A DNA stretch of 64,000 nt from Anoxybacillus flavithermus. Lineage in GTDB: Bacteria; Bacillota; Bacilli; Bacillales; Anoxybacillaceae. Below are positions 39,421 to 49,376 of this stretch, piece after piece. The notes beneath the pieces are model-generated. The model made no database searches. It was not told the origin of the DNA and saw only the letters and a program-made list of their open reading frames with translations. The first letter of the stretch is position 1. Every line of letters begins with the position of its first letter. Made by a program: the position numbers and the translations under genes. The DNA lies in NCBI RefSeq assembly GCF_002742685.1, contig NZ_PEDM01000001.1:1-64000 (forward strand), given 5' to 3'.

Positions 39421-41433
39421 CTACTTAATTAACGCGTTGCAATCAATAATGAGCGCAACTTGTCCGTCACCTAAAATTGTCGCGCCAGAAATTGCAAACA
39501 CAGATGTTAAGTAGTTGCCAAGCGATTTTAACACCACTTCTTGTTGACCGATAAATGAATCGACGACAAGTCCAGCCATTTTTTCACCTTTACGTACAAT
39601 GACAACCGACAAGAAATCGTCTTCTTCTTTGATGACCGGCACTTCAAAAATATCTTTTAAGAATAAAAGCGGAACAACTTTTCCACGAAAATCGATGACT
39701 TTTTGGTTATGGGCATGTAAAATGTCCTCTTTTTTCACAATGGCTGTCTCGATAATCGATGACAACGGAATCGCATATTTTTCCTTTTGAATTTCAACTA
39801 ACATAACAGAAATAATGGATAGTGTAAGCGGTAGCTGAATTGAAAAGACAGAACCGACTCCTTCTTCCGAGTCAATTGATACCGATCCACCTAGCGACTC
39901 AATTGTACTTTTTACAACGTCTAATCCGACACCACGGCCTGAAATGTCAGATACTTTATCCGCTGTTGAAAAACCTGAAGCAAAAATAAGTTCGTATACT
40001 TGTTTGTCAGTTAAATTGGCTGCGTTTTGTTCCGAGACAATGCCTTTACTAATGGCTTTTTTCAGCACTTTTTCGCGGCTAATGCCTGCACCGTCATCTT
40101 CAATTTCAATGAATACATGATTGCCGCTATGATATGCTTTTAATTTAACTGTTCCTTCTTCTGGTTTCCCTTTTGCCCGACGTACATCTGGTGTTTCAAT
40201 GCCGTGATCGATAGCGTTACGCAACAAGTGAACGAGCGGATCGCCAATTTCATCAATCACTGTTCGATCGAGTTCCGTTTCTGCTCCGATAATTTCAAGG
40301 TTAATTTTCTTTCCTAAATCACGAGCTAATTGACGAACCATGCGCGGAAAGCGATTGAATACCGTTTCAACAGGCACCATGCGCATATTCAAAATAATGT
40401 TTTGCAAGTCTCCTGAAATGCGCGACATCCGTTCAACCGTTTCGTGTAATTCAGGATTGTTTAACTCGCGCGAAATTTGTTCTAGTCGACCGCGATCGAT
40501 GACAAGTTCTTCAAATAAGTTCATTAATACGTCAAGACGTTCAATATTAACGCGAATCGTTTTATTGCTCACCTGTTTTCCCGTTTGCTTTTCTTCTTGT
40601 GCTTCTTGTTTTTTCTCGACGGTTTGCTCAACAGTTTTTGTCTCTTCTTTTTGTTCTTCTTTTGGTTCTTCTTTTTGCTCTACTGGAAGGTTAGATCGAT
40701 GTAAGTCGACGGACTGGACGCGCACTTCCTCTACTTCTGACACTTTCATAATGCGCTTTTGTAACTCGTCTTGTGATACTTTTGTCACTACCGTCACGAC
40801 AAATTGATCGTCAAACTGTTCAGATTCAAGCATTTCAACGGTCGGAACAGACTTGATCACTTCACCAATTTGTTCAATCACTTCAAAAATCATAAATACA
40901 CGGGCAGCTTTTAATAAGCAGTCAGAGCGAAGCTTAATCGTGACTTCATAACTATGGAACCCTTGTTCAGCCGACTGTTTTAAAATCGTGTATTCAAACT
41001 CATCGTATGTTTGTTCATATGTTGAATGGCTTTTTTGCGGAGTGACAACGACTTCCCCTTTTTCAATTTGCTTTAACTGGGCAACAACTTCTGTAACGTC
41101 ACGTTTTCCATCTCCACCTTCTGCAATGGAAACGACCATCGCTTCTAAATCATCAACAGCGCGAAAAATGACATCAAGCAGTTCAGGCGTAACCGCAATT
41201 TTCCCATTTCGTATTCCATCGAGCACATTTTCCAGTTGATGCGTTAAATTAGCTAAGTCCTCAAATCCCATCGTTGCTGACATTCCTTTTAGCGTATGGG
41301 CTGATCGGAAAATTTCATTGACGATCGACACATCATCTGGGTTTTTTTCAAGTTCTAGCAGTTGCTCGTTAATCGTTTGTAAATGCTCTTTACTTTCATC
41401 AATAAACACTTCGAGGTATTGACTCATGTCCAT
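39421..41433 (-). CDS. cheA: chemotaxis histidine kinase CheA
   Basis: Receptor-controlled kinase that phosphorylates CheY and CheB. About 670 aa. P1 carries the phospho-His in RSAHTLKGMSATMG (about residue 46). P2 is near 150-235, followed by a Q/E/K-rich linker. P3 dimerisation begins near 295. P4 ATPase has LVHLLRNAIDHGIE, DDGAGISREKV, GFSTADKVSDISGRGVGLDVV, and P5 is CheW-like. ATG 41433 (MDMSQYLEVF) matches homologues and has GGGGGATAGG upstream. Confidence 0.96.
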   Translation of the reverse strand: MDMSQYLEVFIDESKEHLQTINEQLLELEKNPDDVSIVNEIFRSAHTLKGMSATMGFEDLANLTHQLENVLDGIRNGKIAVTPELLDVIFRAVDDLEAMVVSIAEGGDGKRDVTEVVAQLKQIEKGEVVVTPQKSHSTYEQTYDEFEYTILKQSAEQGFHSYEVTIKLRSDCLLKAARVFMIFEVIEQIGEVIKSVPTVEMLESEQFDDQFVVTVVTKVSQDELQKRIMKVSEVEEVRVQSVDLHRSNLPVEQKEEPKEEQKEETKTVEQTVEKKQEAQEEKQTGKQVSNKTIRVNIERLDVLMNLFEELVIDRGRLEQISRELNNPELHETVERMSRISGDLQNIILNMRMVPVETVFNRFPRMVRQLARDLGKKINLEIIGAETELDRTVIDEIGDPLVHLLRNAIDHGIETPDVRRAKGKPEEGTVKLKAYHSGNHVFIEIEDDGAGISREKVLKKAISKGIVSEQNAANLTDKQVYELIFASGFSTADKVSDISGRGVGLDVVKSTIESLGGSVSIDSEEGVGSVFSIQLPLTLSIISVMLVEIQKEKYAIPLSSIIETAIVKKEDILHAHNQKVIDFRGKVVPLLFLKDIFEVPVIKEEDDFLSVVIVRKGEKMAGLVVDSFIGQQEVVLKSLGNYLTSVFAISGATILGDGQVALIIDCNALIK

Positions 41434-41447
41434 TGTTCCTATCCCCC

Positions 41448-42524
41448 TCAAACTTGTACGTGTTTCATTACCGCTTCAGCAATATTGTCGACGTGAACGA
41501 TCTCATCAACAACGTTTGCAGCAATGGCTGACTTAGGCATGCCGAATACGACGGAAGATTCGGCAGATTCTGCAACGACAAACGTGTTGCCCGACGCTTT
41601 CAATTGTTTCAATCCTGCTGTACCGTCTGAACCCATTCCTGTCATAATTACAGCGATTTTCTCGTAATCTGTTAGAGCGCTTAACGACTCAAACATCACG
41701 TCAACGGAAGGTCGATGACCATTGCGCGGTGTTGCTTCATCTAAGTGGATGGCTAGCGACATACCTACCCGTTTCACATATAAATGTTTTCCTCCTGGTG
41801 CGATATACGCCGTCCCTTTTTGAATAATTTCACCATCTTCTGCTTCTTTGACGCGAATGTGACATAATGAATCAAGTCGGGTTGCTAAAGACTTTGTAAA
41901 GCCTTTTGGCATATGTTGAACGACTAAAATCGGCGCGTCAATCGTTGCTGGAAATTTCGTTAATACGTGTTGAAGCGCGCGAGGGCCCCCTGTAGATGTG
42001 CCGATGGCGATGATTTTTTTCTTTCCACTTACGCTTTGTCGTTCACTTACCTCTATTTTACTATATTGCTTTTGTGGCAACATAGACATTTTTTGTTTTG
42101 TTTTCACTGTTCGCAAATTGGCTTCGCTTGCCAAAAGCACTTTTTCGATCATCTTATCTTTAATTTTATATAAATCTAGTGAGATGGCTCCTGAAGGCTT
42201 CGCAATAAAATCAACCGCCCCGTATTGCAACGCTAAAATTGTATTTTCCGCCCCTTCTGTCGTCGTACTTGAGATCATGACGACTGGAAGCGGTCGTTTC
42301 TGCATAATATGCTTTAACGTTTCAAGCCCGTTCATGACAGGCATCTCAACATCTAGCGTCACAACATCCGGATTTAATTGCTCAATTTTTTGTAACGCTT
42401 CTTGTCCGTCACGTGCTGTACCGACAACGTGCAACCGCGGATGTTCTGACAAAAAATCGCTAATTAATTTTCGCATAAAAGCAGAGTCATCAACGACGAG
42501 CACTTTCACTTTCTTCACAGTCAT
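41448..42524 (-). CDS. cheB: chemotaxis methylesterase CheB
   Basis: Response regulator that demethylates receptors. 358 aa. The receiver domain has VDDSAFMRK and phospho-Asp in VVTLDVEMPVMNGLE (about 57). The esterase domain from about 165 has the nucleophile in GTSTGGPRAL and the GMGSDGT motif near the end. RBS AAGGTAGG upstream of ATG. Follows flhG by 6 bp. Confidence 0.96.
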   Translation of the reverse strand: MTVKKVKVLVVDDSAFMRKLISDFLSEHPRLHVVGTARDGQEALQKIEQLNPDVVTLDVEMPVMNGLETLKHIMQKRPLPVVMISSTTTEGAENTILALQYGAVDFIAKPSGAISLDLYKIKDKMIEKVLLASEANLRTVKTKQKMSMLPQKQYSKIEVSERQSVSGKKKIIAIGTSTGGPRALQHVLTKFPATIDAPILVVQHMPKGFTKSLATRLDSLCHIRVKEAEDGEIIQKGTAYIAPGGKHLYVKRVGMSLAIHLDEATPRNGHRPSVDVMFESLSALTDYEKIAVIMTGMGSDGTAGLKQLKASGNTFVVAESAESSVVFGMPKSAIAANVVDEIVHVDNIAEAVMKHVQV

Positions 42525-42530
42525 GATAAC

Positions 42531-43400
42531 CTACCTTTCCAAAAAGTATTGACGTAGCTTGGCAAAAAAGTGAAACGGACGTTTCGCTTGCCCCTCGTGC
42601 TCTTCTTTTGCTAAGTAGCGATCCGTCATTTGCATAACCGCCTTACTCGCCTTTGCACTCGGATCAAATAAAAGAAGAGGCGTTTGCCGAATGACAGCCG
42701 TGCTTACTGTTCGGTCTTCAGGTATATAGCCTAATGCATGTAATTGCTTTCCTAAAAAACGTTTCGCCACTTGTTTTAGACGTTGCAATGTTTCTGTTCC
42801 TTCTTTATCCGAACGTACGCGATTGACTAGCACATAAATTGGGAGTTGTGGATCTGCTAAATGAATGTACTTCATCGTTGCATATGCATCTGTTAAAGCG
42901 GTCGGTTCAGGTGTCGTGACGATAAAAATATCATCCACCGCCTTGAGCAACTGAAGACGATCTTCAGACATACCTGCTCCCATATCGAAAATGAGATAGT
43001 CGTATTGCTCGGAAACGAGTTGCAATTGTTCAATAAAATACTCGACTTTTTGCTCATCCATATGAAAAATTTCTGTTAATCCTGTTCCCCCAGCAATAAA
43101 TGACAGCTGTTCTGGTCCTGTTTTTATAATATCATGAATGGTGACGTCTGGACGAAAAATATCGATAATAGTACGAGAAGATGTGTGTCCAAGCAAAATA
43201 TCAATGTTTCCCATGCCAATATCCATATCAAACAACAATACATGTTTTCCCCGCTGACGTAGCGCTAAGGAAAAGTTTAACGAAACGTTCGACTTTCCGA
43301 CCCCGCCTTTGCCACTCAATACAGCAATCGCTTTCGTTTCTGCTCCATGTTGCATTTTTTTCACGCGCAAACGTAAGCTTTCCGCTTGATCTCTCATCAT
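42531..43400 (-). CDS. flhG: MinD-like ATPase FlhG
   Basis: ParA/MinD-family ATPase (YlxH) that sets flagellar number and place together with FlhF. 289 aa. The deviant Walker A is VLSGKGGVGKSNVSLNF, preceded by a short activator region that in FlhG stimulates FlhF GTPase. A basic, aromatic C-terminal tail (FHFFAKLRQYF) could be the membrane-targeting helix. Overlaps flhF by 4 nt. Confidence 0.95.
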   Translation of the reverse strand: MMRDQAESLRLRVKKMQHGAETKAIAVLSGKGGVGKSNVSLNFSLALRQRGKHVLLFDMDIGMGNIDILLGHTSSRTIIDIFRPDVTIHDIIKTGPEQLSFIAGGTGLTEIFHMDEQKVEYFIEQLQLVSEQYDYLIFDMGAGMSEDRLQLLKAVDDIFIVTTPEPTALTDAYATMKYIHLADPQLPIYVLVNRVRSDKEGTETLQRLKQVAKRFLGKQLHALGYIPEDRTVSTAVIRQTPLLLFDPSAKASKAVMQMTDRYLAKEEHEGQAKRPFHFFAKLRQYFLER

Positions 43401-44503
43401 TGTTGCTCGACCCCAGTAACCATATTTGCCACAAGCTGTGGAGTAGCTTCAACAATATCATCAGGTACGTTTTGTCCGTGCGTCATATAAGCTGCACCGA
43501 TGCCGCATCCGATCATCATATTTAACATCGCTCCATGCCGACTCGTTTCATCCACTTTCGTAAAAATAAATTTATGAATCGGAATGATCGAAAACTGTGT
43601 ATAAATGTCTTTCATATCTCGCCACTTTGCGGTTAGTGATAAAACGAGAAACGTTTCCATTTCTTCATTAAAGTCGATCATTTCTTTTAAATCGTTCACA
43701 TATTGGACATTGCGAAAATTTCGTCCAGCTGTATCAATAAACACAATATCATACGATGCAAGCTTCTCTTTCGCTTTACGAAAATCGTCGAGATTGTAAC
43801 ATACTTCAAGCGGCACATTTAAAATTTTTGCATATGTTTTCAGCTGATCAATAGCAGCAATACGATACGTATCTGTCGTAATAAACGCCGCTTTTTTTCG
43901 GTGTTTAATGACACAATCGGCGGCCATTTTCGCAAGCGTTGTCGTTTTACCAACACCGGTCGGTCCAACAACGTTGACAAATTTTTTTTGAAACGACATG
44001 CCACCAAACGGAAGAGGGGATAGCATGTGAACGATTTCTTCATGAAGCCATTGTTTCACTTCGTCATATGAAGCGTTCGCCCCGGACGTATACCAACGTT
44101 GCAACAATGCGGACATAAACATTGCCCGCACATCATCGCTTATTTCTTGATCGATTAAATGAGCATCTATTCCTTTTAACGGAGCGGGGTAATGCTCAAC
44201 TCCCCCTCCTTGTGACAACTGGCGGATCGTCGCTTTTAATTCATGAATTTCTTTTAATAGTTGTTCATCGTGCGCCGGTTCTGTACGCTCTTTTCGTTTT
44301 TCTTTTATTTTTTGAACGGACGCAGTGGCAGGCTTTGGATCAACGGCAGCGATCACTTCGATATTTTTCCGAGAAAACAACCCAAGAAAACCTTTTTTTT
44401 GCACAACTTTTGAGTTTAAAATGACAGCATCATTGCCAAGTTCTGCTCGAATCATTTTCATCGCTTCTGGCATAGACGAAGCGACAAACTTTTTTACTTT
44501 CAT
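43397..44503 (-). CDS. flhF: flagellar SRP-type GTPase FlhF
   Basis: SRP/FtsY-family GTPase for flagellar placement. 368 aa. A basic N-terminal B domain (about 1-110) precedes the N and G domains; P-loop GPTGVGKTTTLAKMA near 185, IDTAGRN near 265, and TKVDETSRHG near 320. ATG follows GGTGGTG. Overlaps flhA end by 4 nt. Confidence 0.96.
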   Translation of the reverse strand: MKVKKFVASSMPEAMKMIRAELGNDAVILNSKVVQKKGFLGLFSRKNIEVIAAVDPKPATASVQKIKEKRKERTEPAHDEQLLKEIHELKATIRQLSQGGGVEHYPAPLKGIDAHLIDQEISDDVRAMFMSALLQRWYTSGANASYDEVKQWLHEEIVHMLSPLPFGGMSFQKKFVNVVGPTGVGKTTTLAKMAADCVIKHRKKAAFITTDTYRIAAIDQLKTYAKILNVPLEVCYNLDDFRKAKEKLASYDIVFIDTAGRNFRNVQYVNDLKEMIDFNEEMETFLVLSLTAKWRDMKDIYTQFSIIPIHKFIFTKVDETSRHGAMLNMMIGCGIGAAYMTHGQNVPDDIVEATPQLVANMVTGVEQQ

Positions 44504-46536
44504 TCCACATTCACCACCCCAACACTTTGAACTTCAACATTTGCCTCAAGCTCATTATACGACAATACTGGAACGTGACGGAAATATCGTTCCGTTAATT
44601 GTCTCACATACATGCGCACAGCCGGTGAACAAAGTAAAATTGGTGATTGATCTTGAAACGGAAATTGTTCAATTTGCATCGCAATCGCTTCAATAATCGC
44701 TTGCGAAACGACCGGATCAAGCGCTAAATAGTTACCGTGTTCCGTTTGTTGCACACCTTCGGCAATCATTTTTTCGACCTTTCCTGATAATGTAATGACA
44801 CGTAAAGGTTGACCTTCAACTACATATTGGCTCGTAATTTGACGAGCGAGCGCTTGCCGAACGTATTCTGTTAAAAGATCCGGATCTGTCGTCATTCGAG
44901 CGAAATCCGCAAGCGTTTCAAAAATGACTGGCAAATTGCGAATCGATACTTTTTCACGCAATAAGTTGGCAAGTACTTTTTGAATATCACCAACGGATAA
45001 CGGATTTGGCGTCACTTCTTCCACTAAAATTGGATACGATTCTTTCACATGGTCGATTAACTGTTTTGTTTCTTGACGCCCGAGCAATTCATGTGCGTGT
45101 GCCTTTAACAGCTCAGTAATATGCGTAGATACGACAGATGGTGGATCAACGACCGTATATCCAAACATTTCGGCTCGCTCTTTCATTTCTTCAGAAATCC
45201 ATTTCGCTGGCAAACCGAACGCCGGTTCAATCGTATCGATTCCTTCAATGGAATCATCATCAACGCCCGGGCTCATCGCTAAATAATGATCAAGTAACAA
45301 CTCGCCACGCGCTACTTCATTTCCTTTGATTTTTAGTCGATATTCATTCGGCTGCAATTGAATATTGTCACGAATGCGAACAACTGGAATGACGATTCCT
45401 AACTCTAAAGCAAGTTGACGACGAATCATGACGATACGATCTAATAAATCTCCACCTTGATTCGCATCAGCAAGCGGAATTAATCCGTATCCAAATTCAA
45501 ACTCAATCGGATCAACGCTAAGTAAACTAACAACACTTTCTGGGCTTTTCATTTGATCCATTTCGATCTCTTCTTCTGTCTCTTCTAGTTTTGTTTCATC
45601 CACATGCGCTTGTTTTGCTAATTGATAGGCTCCGAAAGCGAGCAAAGAAGCAATCGGGATCGTTAGCAAATCATTAATCGGGGTAAACAAACCGAGTAAA
45701 AAAATGGTCCCCGCTGTGACGTATAACATTTTCGGATACGCAAACAGCTGCCGCATAATATCGGCACCTAAATTATCATCGGAAGCCGCACGAGTAACGA
45801 CAATACCAGTAGCCGTTGAAATTAATAACGCTGGAATTTGGCTAACAATTCCATCTCCAACGGTTAATAGCGTATATCTTCTTGCCGCTTCGCCAATGTC
45901 CATCCCTTGTTGCACCATGCCGATGACAATTCCAAATAACATGTTAATTAATACAATAATAATTCCTGCGATCGCGTCACCTTTTACGAATTTACTTGCT
46001 CCGTCCATCGCCCCATAAAAATCAGCTTCTTGCGCAATTTTTTCACGTCGTTCTCTCGCTTGTTGTTCAGAGATGATGCCGGCATTTAAATCGGCGTCAA
46101 TGCTCATTTGCTTTCCCGGCATCGCGTCGAGCGTAAAGCGCGCCGCAACTTCAGATACGCGCTCTGCTCCTTTTGTAATGACGACAAATTGAATAATAAT
46201 TAAAATTAAAAACACAACGAAACCGACAACAACATTTCCACCAATAACAAACGTTCCAAACGTTTCAACCACTCCCCCTGCTTCCCCTTTACTTAAAATC
46301 GAGCGAGTCGTGGAAACGTTTAAACCGAGGCGAAATAATGTAAGCAAAAGGAGAAGCGAAGGGAAGATCGAAAATTGGAGCGGTTCGCGCATATTCATCG
46401 ATGTTAAGAGAACGAGCAATGCAAGAGAAATATTCATAATAATGAGGATACTGAGCAACCACGATGGTAGAGGGATGATGAGCATCGCTACAATCAATAC
46501 AACCATAAGTAATACAGATAAGTCCCTTGCCGACAT
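44500..46536 (-). CDS. flhA: flagellar export gate protein FlhA
   Basis: Core of the type III export gate. 678 aa. Eight membrane helices fill the first about 310 residues, with the FHIPEP-family FPSLLLLLTLFRLGLNVSTT signature. The cytosolic domain from about 330 docks export chaperones. RBS GGAGAG 7 nt before ATG. Follows flhB by 30 bp. Confidence 0.97.
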   Translation of the reverse strand: MSARDLSVLLMVVLIVAMLIIPLPSWLLSILIIMNISLALLVLLTSMNMREPLQFSIFPSLLLLLTLFRLGLNVSTTRSILSKGEAGGVVETFGTFVIGGNVVVGFVVFLILIIIQFVVITKGAERVSEVAARFTLDAMPGKQMSIDADLNAGIISEQQARERREKIAQEADFYGAMDGASKFVKGDAIAGIIIVLINMLFGIVIGMVQQGMDIGEAARRYTLLTVGDGIVSQIPALLISTATGIVVTRAASDDNLGADIMRQLFAYPKMLYVTAGTIFLLGLFTPINDLLTIPIASLLAFGAYQLAKQAHVDETKLEETEEEIEMDQMKSPESVVSLLSVDPIEFEFGYGLIPLADANQGGDLLDRIVMIRRQLALELGIVIPVVRIRDNIQLQPNEYRLKIKGNEVARGELLLDHYLAMSPGVDDDSIEGIDTIEPAFGLPAKWISEEMKERAEMFGYTVVDPPSVVSTHITELLKAHAHELLGRQETKQLIDHVKESYPILVEEVTPNPLSVGDIQKVLANLLREKVSIRNLPVIFETLADFARMTTDPDLLTEYVRQALARQITSQYVVEGQPLRVITLSGKVEKMIAEGVQQTEHGNYLALDPVVSQAIIEAIAMQIEQFPFQDQSPILLCSPAVRMYVRQLTERYFRHVPVLSYNELEANVEVQSVGVVNVE

Positions 46537-46566
46537 AAACGTTCTCTCCTGTTCACATACATAAAA

Positions 46567-47649
46567 TTAAAGTTTATTTTTTGTTTTATAGACGTACGCT
46601 AAAATTTCTGCTACCGCTTTGAAAAAAGCTTCTGGAATGACCATGCCGATATCTGTTTGATCGTATAGTGCACGTGCAAGCGGGCGATTTTCAACAATCA
46701 TGACATCATTTTTTTTCGCGATGTCTTTGATTTTTTGCGCCATATAATCTGCTCCTTTAGCGACAACGATCGGAGCGTCTGCTTGTTGTTCATCATACTT
46801 TAACGCCACAGCAAAATGGGTTGGGTTTGTAATGACCACATCGGCTTTCGGCACTTCTTGCATCATACGGCGCATCGCCATTTCTCGTTGTTTTTGCTTA
46901 ATGCGGGATTTAATTAACGGATCCCCTTCTGTCTTTTTATATTCGTCTTTAATGTCTTGCTTTGACATACGAATATTTTTTTCAAAATCGTACCGTTGAT
47001 ACAAGTAATCGAAAAGGGAAAGAAATAGTAAAGCGACAGAAGCAACAAGCCCCATTTGAATCGTTAAACGTCCAAGCGTGGCCGCAATCGCTCCGATTGA
47101 TTTATGAGATAGAGATAAAATATCATCGATGTGCATCCACAAAACGGAAAAAGTTACAACACCAACAAACAATACTTTTAAAATGGACTTTAACAATTCT
47201 ACAAGCGCCCGAAGTGAAAATATGCGCTTAAATCCTTGAATCGGATCGAGTTTGCTTAGCTTCATTTGCAGTGGTTCGGTCGTGAATAAAAAACCAACTT
47301 GCACAAAATTAGCAAATAGCGCTGCAGCAATGGCGGCTAAAAAAATCGGACCAACAAGCAACGCAAACTGGCGAAGAAGATCAACGAAAATCAACTGCAC
47401 GGAATCGACCGTGACGTCCATGAAAAAGTAATGTTGAAACGACTGACGAAATAGCCGGGCGATCGCATCTCCCCATATGCCTAAAGAAAACGAAAGAACA
47501 AGAAAAACAATGAGCATTAAAAAGGCAGCGGTCACATCCGCACTTTTTGCTACTTGTCCTTTCTTACGCACTTCTTGCCGTTTTCTCGGCGTTGCTTTTT
47601 CTGTTTTTTCTCCGGCGAAAAACTGCAAATCAACGGACAGCCAGCTCAC
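46567..47649 (-). CDS. flhB: flagellar export switch protein FlhB
   Basis: Export gate component that switches substrate class after autocleavage. 360 aa. It begins MSWLSVDLQFFAGEKTEKAT, has four membrane helices, and has the NPTH autocleavage site (VVITNPTHFAVAL, near residue 270). GTG start with GGAGGCG 8 nt upstream. Two bp after fliR. Confidence 0.97.
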   Translation of the reverse strand: MSWLSVDLQFFAGEKTEKATPRKRQEVRKKGQVAKSADVTAAFLMLIVFLVLSFSLGIWGDAIARLFRQSFQHYFFMDVTVDSVQLIFVDLLRQFALLVGPIFLAAIAAALFANFVQVGFLFTTEPLQMKLSKLDPIQGFKRIFSLRALVELLKSILKVLFVGVVTFSVLWMHIDDILSLSHKSIGAIAATLGRLTIQMGLVASVALLFLSLFDYLYQRYDFEKNIRMSKQDIKDEYKKTEGDPLIKSRIKQKQREMAMRRMMQEVPKADVVITNPTHFAVALKYDEQQADAPIVVAKGADYMAQKIKDIAKKNDVMIVENRPLARALYDQTDIGMVIPEAFFKAVAEILAYVYKTKNKL

Positions 47650-47650
47650 G

Positions 47651-48421
47651 TTACGCGCCTCCTAATAGTTTCATCATGCTGCGCATCGACATAAAGGTGA
47701 ATTCAAACAGTTGTTTTGTGACGACAAACATGCTTGAAAATACAATGACAAACAAAACAAAGCTAACAATAATTTTCACAGGTAGCCCAATGACAAAAAT
47801 GTTCATCTGCGGAACCGTTCGGGCTACAATGCCGAGTGCTACATCAACTAAAAACAAACAGCCAACAATCGGAATGGCCATTTGCAATGCAATAACAAAC
47901 ATCGCTTGAAATAAACGAACGACTTGTTCTGCAATTTGTCCATTCTCGAAAGAAATGGGGTGATCAAGCGGAATGAACTGATAGCTATAAAAAATACCGT
48001 CTAACAACAAATGATGTCCATTGACGGCAAGCAAAAAAAACAAAGCAATTGTGTATAAATACTGTCCCATTAATGGGCTTTGGGAGCCTGTTTGCGGATC
48101 GATGACGTTTGCGATCGCAAACCCCATCTGAAAATCAATGAATCCTCCTGCAATTTGAATCGCTGACATGATCATAAACGCAACAAGCCCAATCAGTAAC
48201 CCGACAAGCACTTCTTTCATCAGCAACATCATATACGTTCCGTCAATATCTAATGGCTTTGGATCGAGTGAAAAAAACATGAGCCAACTTATAAAAAAAG
48301 CAAAACCGATTTTATGAACGTTTGGTACATTTCGATAGGAGAAAAGCGGCATCGTTGCGAAAAACGAAGCGACGCGCGCGAAAATAAGTAAAAATGTCGG
48401 TACATACGTATATAGCTCCAT
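47651..48421 (-). CDS. fliR: flagellar export gate protein FliR
   Basis: Multispanning gate protein. About 256 aa with six membrane segments. Contains KIGFAFFISWLMFF and the GLLIGLVAFMIMSAIQIAGGF region typical of FliR/SctT. ATG 48421 (MELYTYVPTFL) is favoured because TAGGATG precedes it; the ATG at 48430 overlaps that RBS. Follows fliQ by 5 bp. Confidence 0.95.
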   Translation of the reverse strand: MELYTYVPTFLLIFARVASFFATMPLFSYRNVPNVHKIGFAFFISWLMFFSLDPKPLDIDGTYMMLLMKEVLVGLLIGLVAFMIMSAIQIAGGFIDFQMGFAIANVIDPQTGSQSPLMGQYLYTIALFFLLAVNGHHLLLDGIFYSYQFIPLDHPISFENGQIAEQVVRLFQAMFVIALQMAIPIVGCLFLVDVALGIVARTVPQMNIFVIGLPVKIIVSFVLFVIVFSSMFVVTKQLFEFTFMSMRSMMKLLGGA

Positions 48422-48426
48422 ACGCT

Positions 48427-48696
48427 TCATCCTACAAATTTACTCAAGTTACTAAAAATATTATATGCATATGACACCATGCGCGAAAGCATCCACGGTC
48501 CGAAGAAGACGAGACCGAGTAGCACTGCGACAATTTTTGGAACAAACGCTAACGTTTGTTCTTGAATTTGCGTTGTCGCCTGCAAAATGCTAATAAACAA
48601 GCCGACCGCAAGGGCAAGCAACATGAGCGGACCGCATATCACAAGCACCATGTATACACCGCGTTCCGCAACTTGAATGACAAAATCGGGACTCAT
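48427..48696 (-). CDS. fliQ: flagellar export gate protein FliQ
   Basis: Small two-helix gate protein, 89 aa as in B. subtilis. It begins MSPDFVIQVAERGVYMV, with ATTQIQEQTLAFVPKIVAV between the helices. ATG 48696 has AGGTGGG 4 nt upstream; an in-frame GTG at 48705 lies in that RBS. Confidence 0.96.
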   Translation of the reverse strand: MSPDFVIQVAERGVYMVLVICGPLMLLALAVGLFISILQATTQIQEQTLAFVPKIVAVLLGLVFFGPWMLSRMVSYAYNIFSNLSKFVG

Positions 48697-48710
48697 TTTT
48701 CCCACCTACT

Positions 48711-49376
48711 TTAAAAGCTTTCTAATAATGATTTCACGACTAAATACCAACCATCCACGAGAACAAATAATAAAATTTTAAACGGCAACGAAATCATGAC
48801 CGGCGGTAACATCATCATTCCCATCGACATTAATACACTTGCGACAATCATATCAATGACTAAAAACGGAATGAATAACATAAAGCCGATTTGAAACGCT
48901 GTTTTTAGTTCGCTAATCGCAAAAGCGGGGACGAGCGCTGACATCGGAATGTCTTGCACCTTTTTTGGTTGTTTAGCTCCTGCGTAGCTTAAAAATAAAG
49001 CTAAATCTTTTTGTCGCGTATGTTTACTCATAAATTCTTTTAGCGGCGCTTCGGCACGTTCATAAGCTTGCTCTAAATTAATCTTTTCATCAAACAGCGG
49101 CTGCAAGGCATCACGATTAATTTGTTGAAAAGTCGGTGCCATAATAAAAAATGTTAAAAATAGCGATAGCCCGATAATGACTTGGTTTGGTGGCATTTGT
49201 TGCGTGCCGAGCGCTGTTCGAACAAACGATAAAACAATGACGATGCGTGTAAACGATGTCACCATAATTAAAATACCGGGTGCAATTGACAAGACCGTCA
49301 AAAGCAACAACAGTTTGACGGATGTTGCTACGTTTTCGGGCGCACTGTTATTAAAAAACTGCATGACTTCATTCAT
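48711..49376 (-). CDS. fliP: flagellar export gate protein FliP
   Basis: Gate protein that nucleates the export channel. 221 aa, four membrane segments. Contains SFTRIVIVLSFVRTALGTQQMPPNQV and IDMIVASVLMSMGMMMLPP, the family signatures. RBS AAGGGA 5 nt before ATG. Overlaps the fliZ end by 8 nt. Confidence 0.97.
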   Translation of the reverse strand: MNEVMQFFNNSAPENVATSVKLLLLLTVLSIAPGILIMVTSFTRIVIVLSFVRTALGTQQMPPNQVIIGLSLFLTFFIMAPTFQQINRDALQPLFDEKINLEQAYERAEAPLKEFMSKHTRQKDLALFLSYAGAKQPKKVQDIPMSALVPAFAISELKTAFQIGFMLFIPFLVIDMIVASVLMSMGMMMLPPVMISLPFKILLFVLVDGWYLVVKSLLESF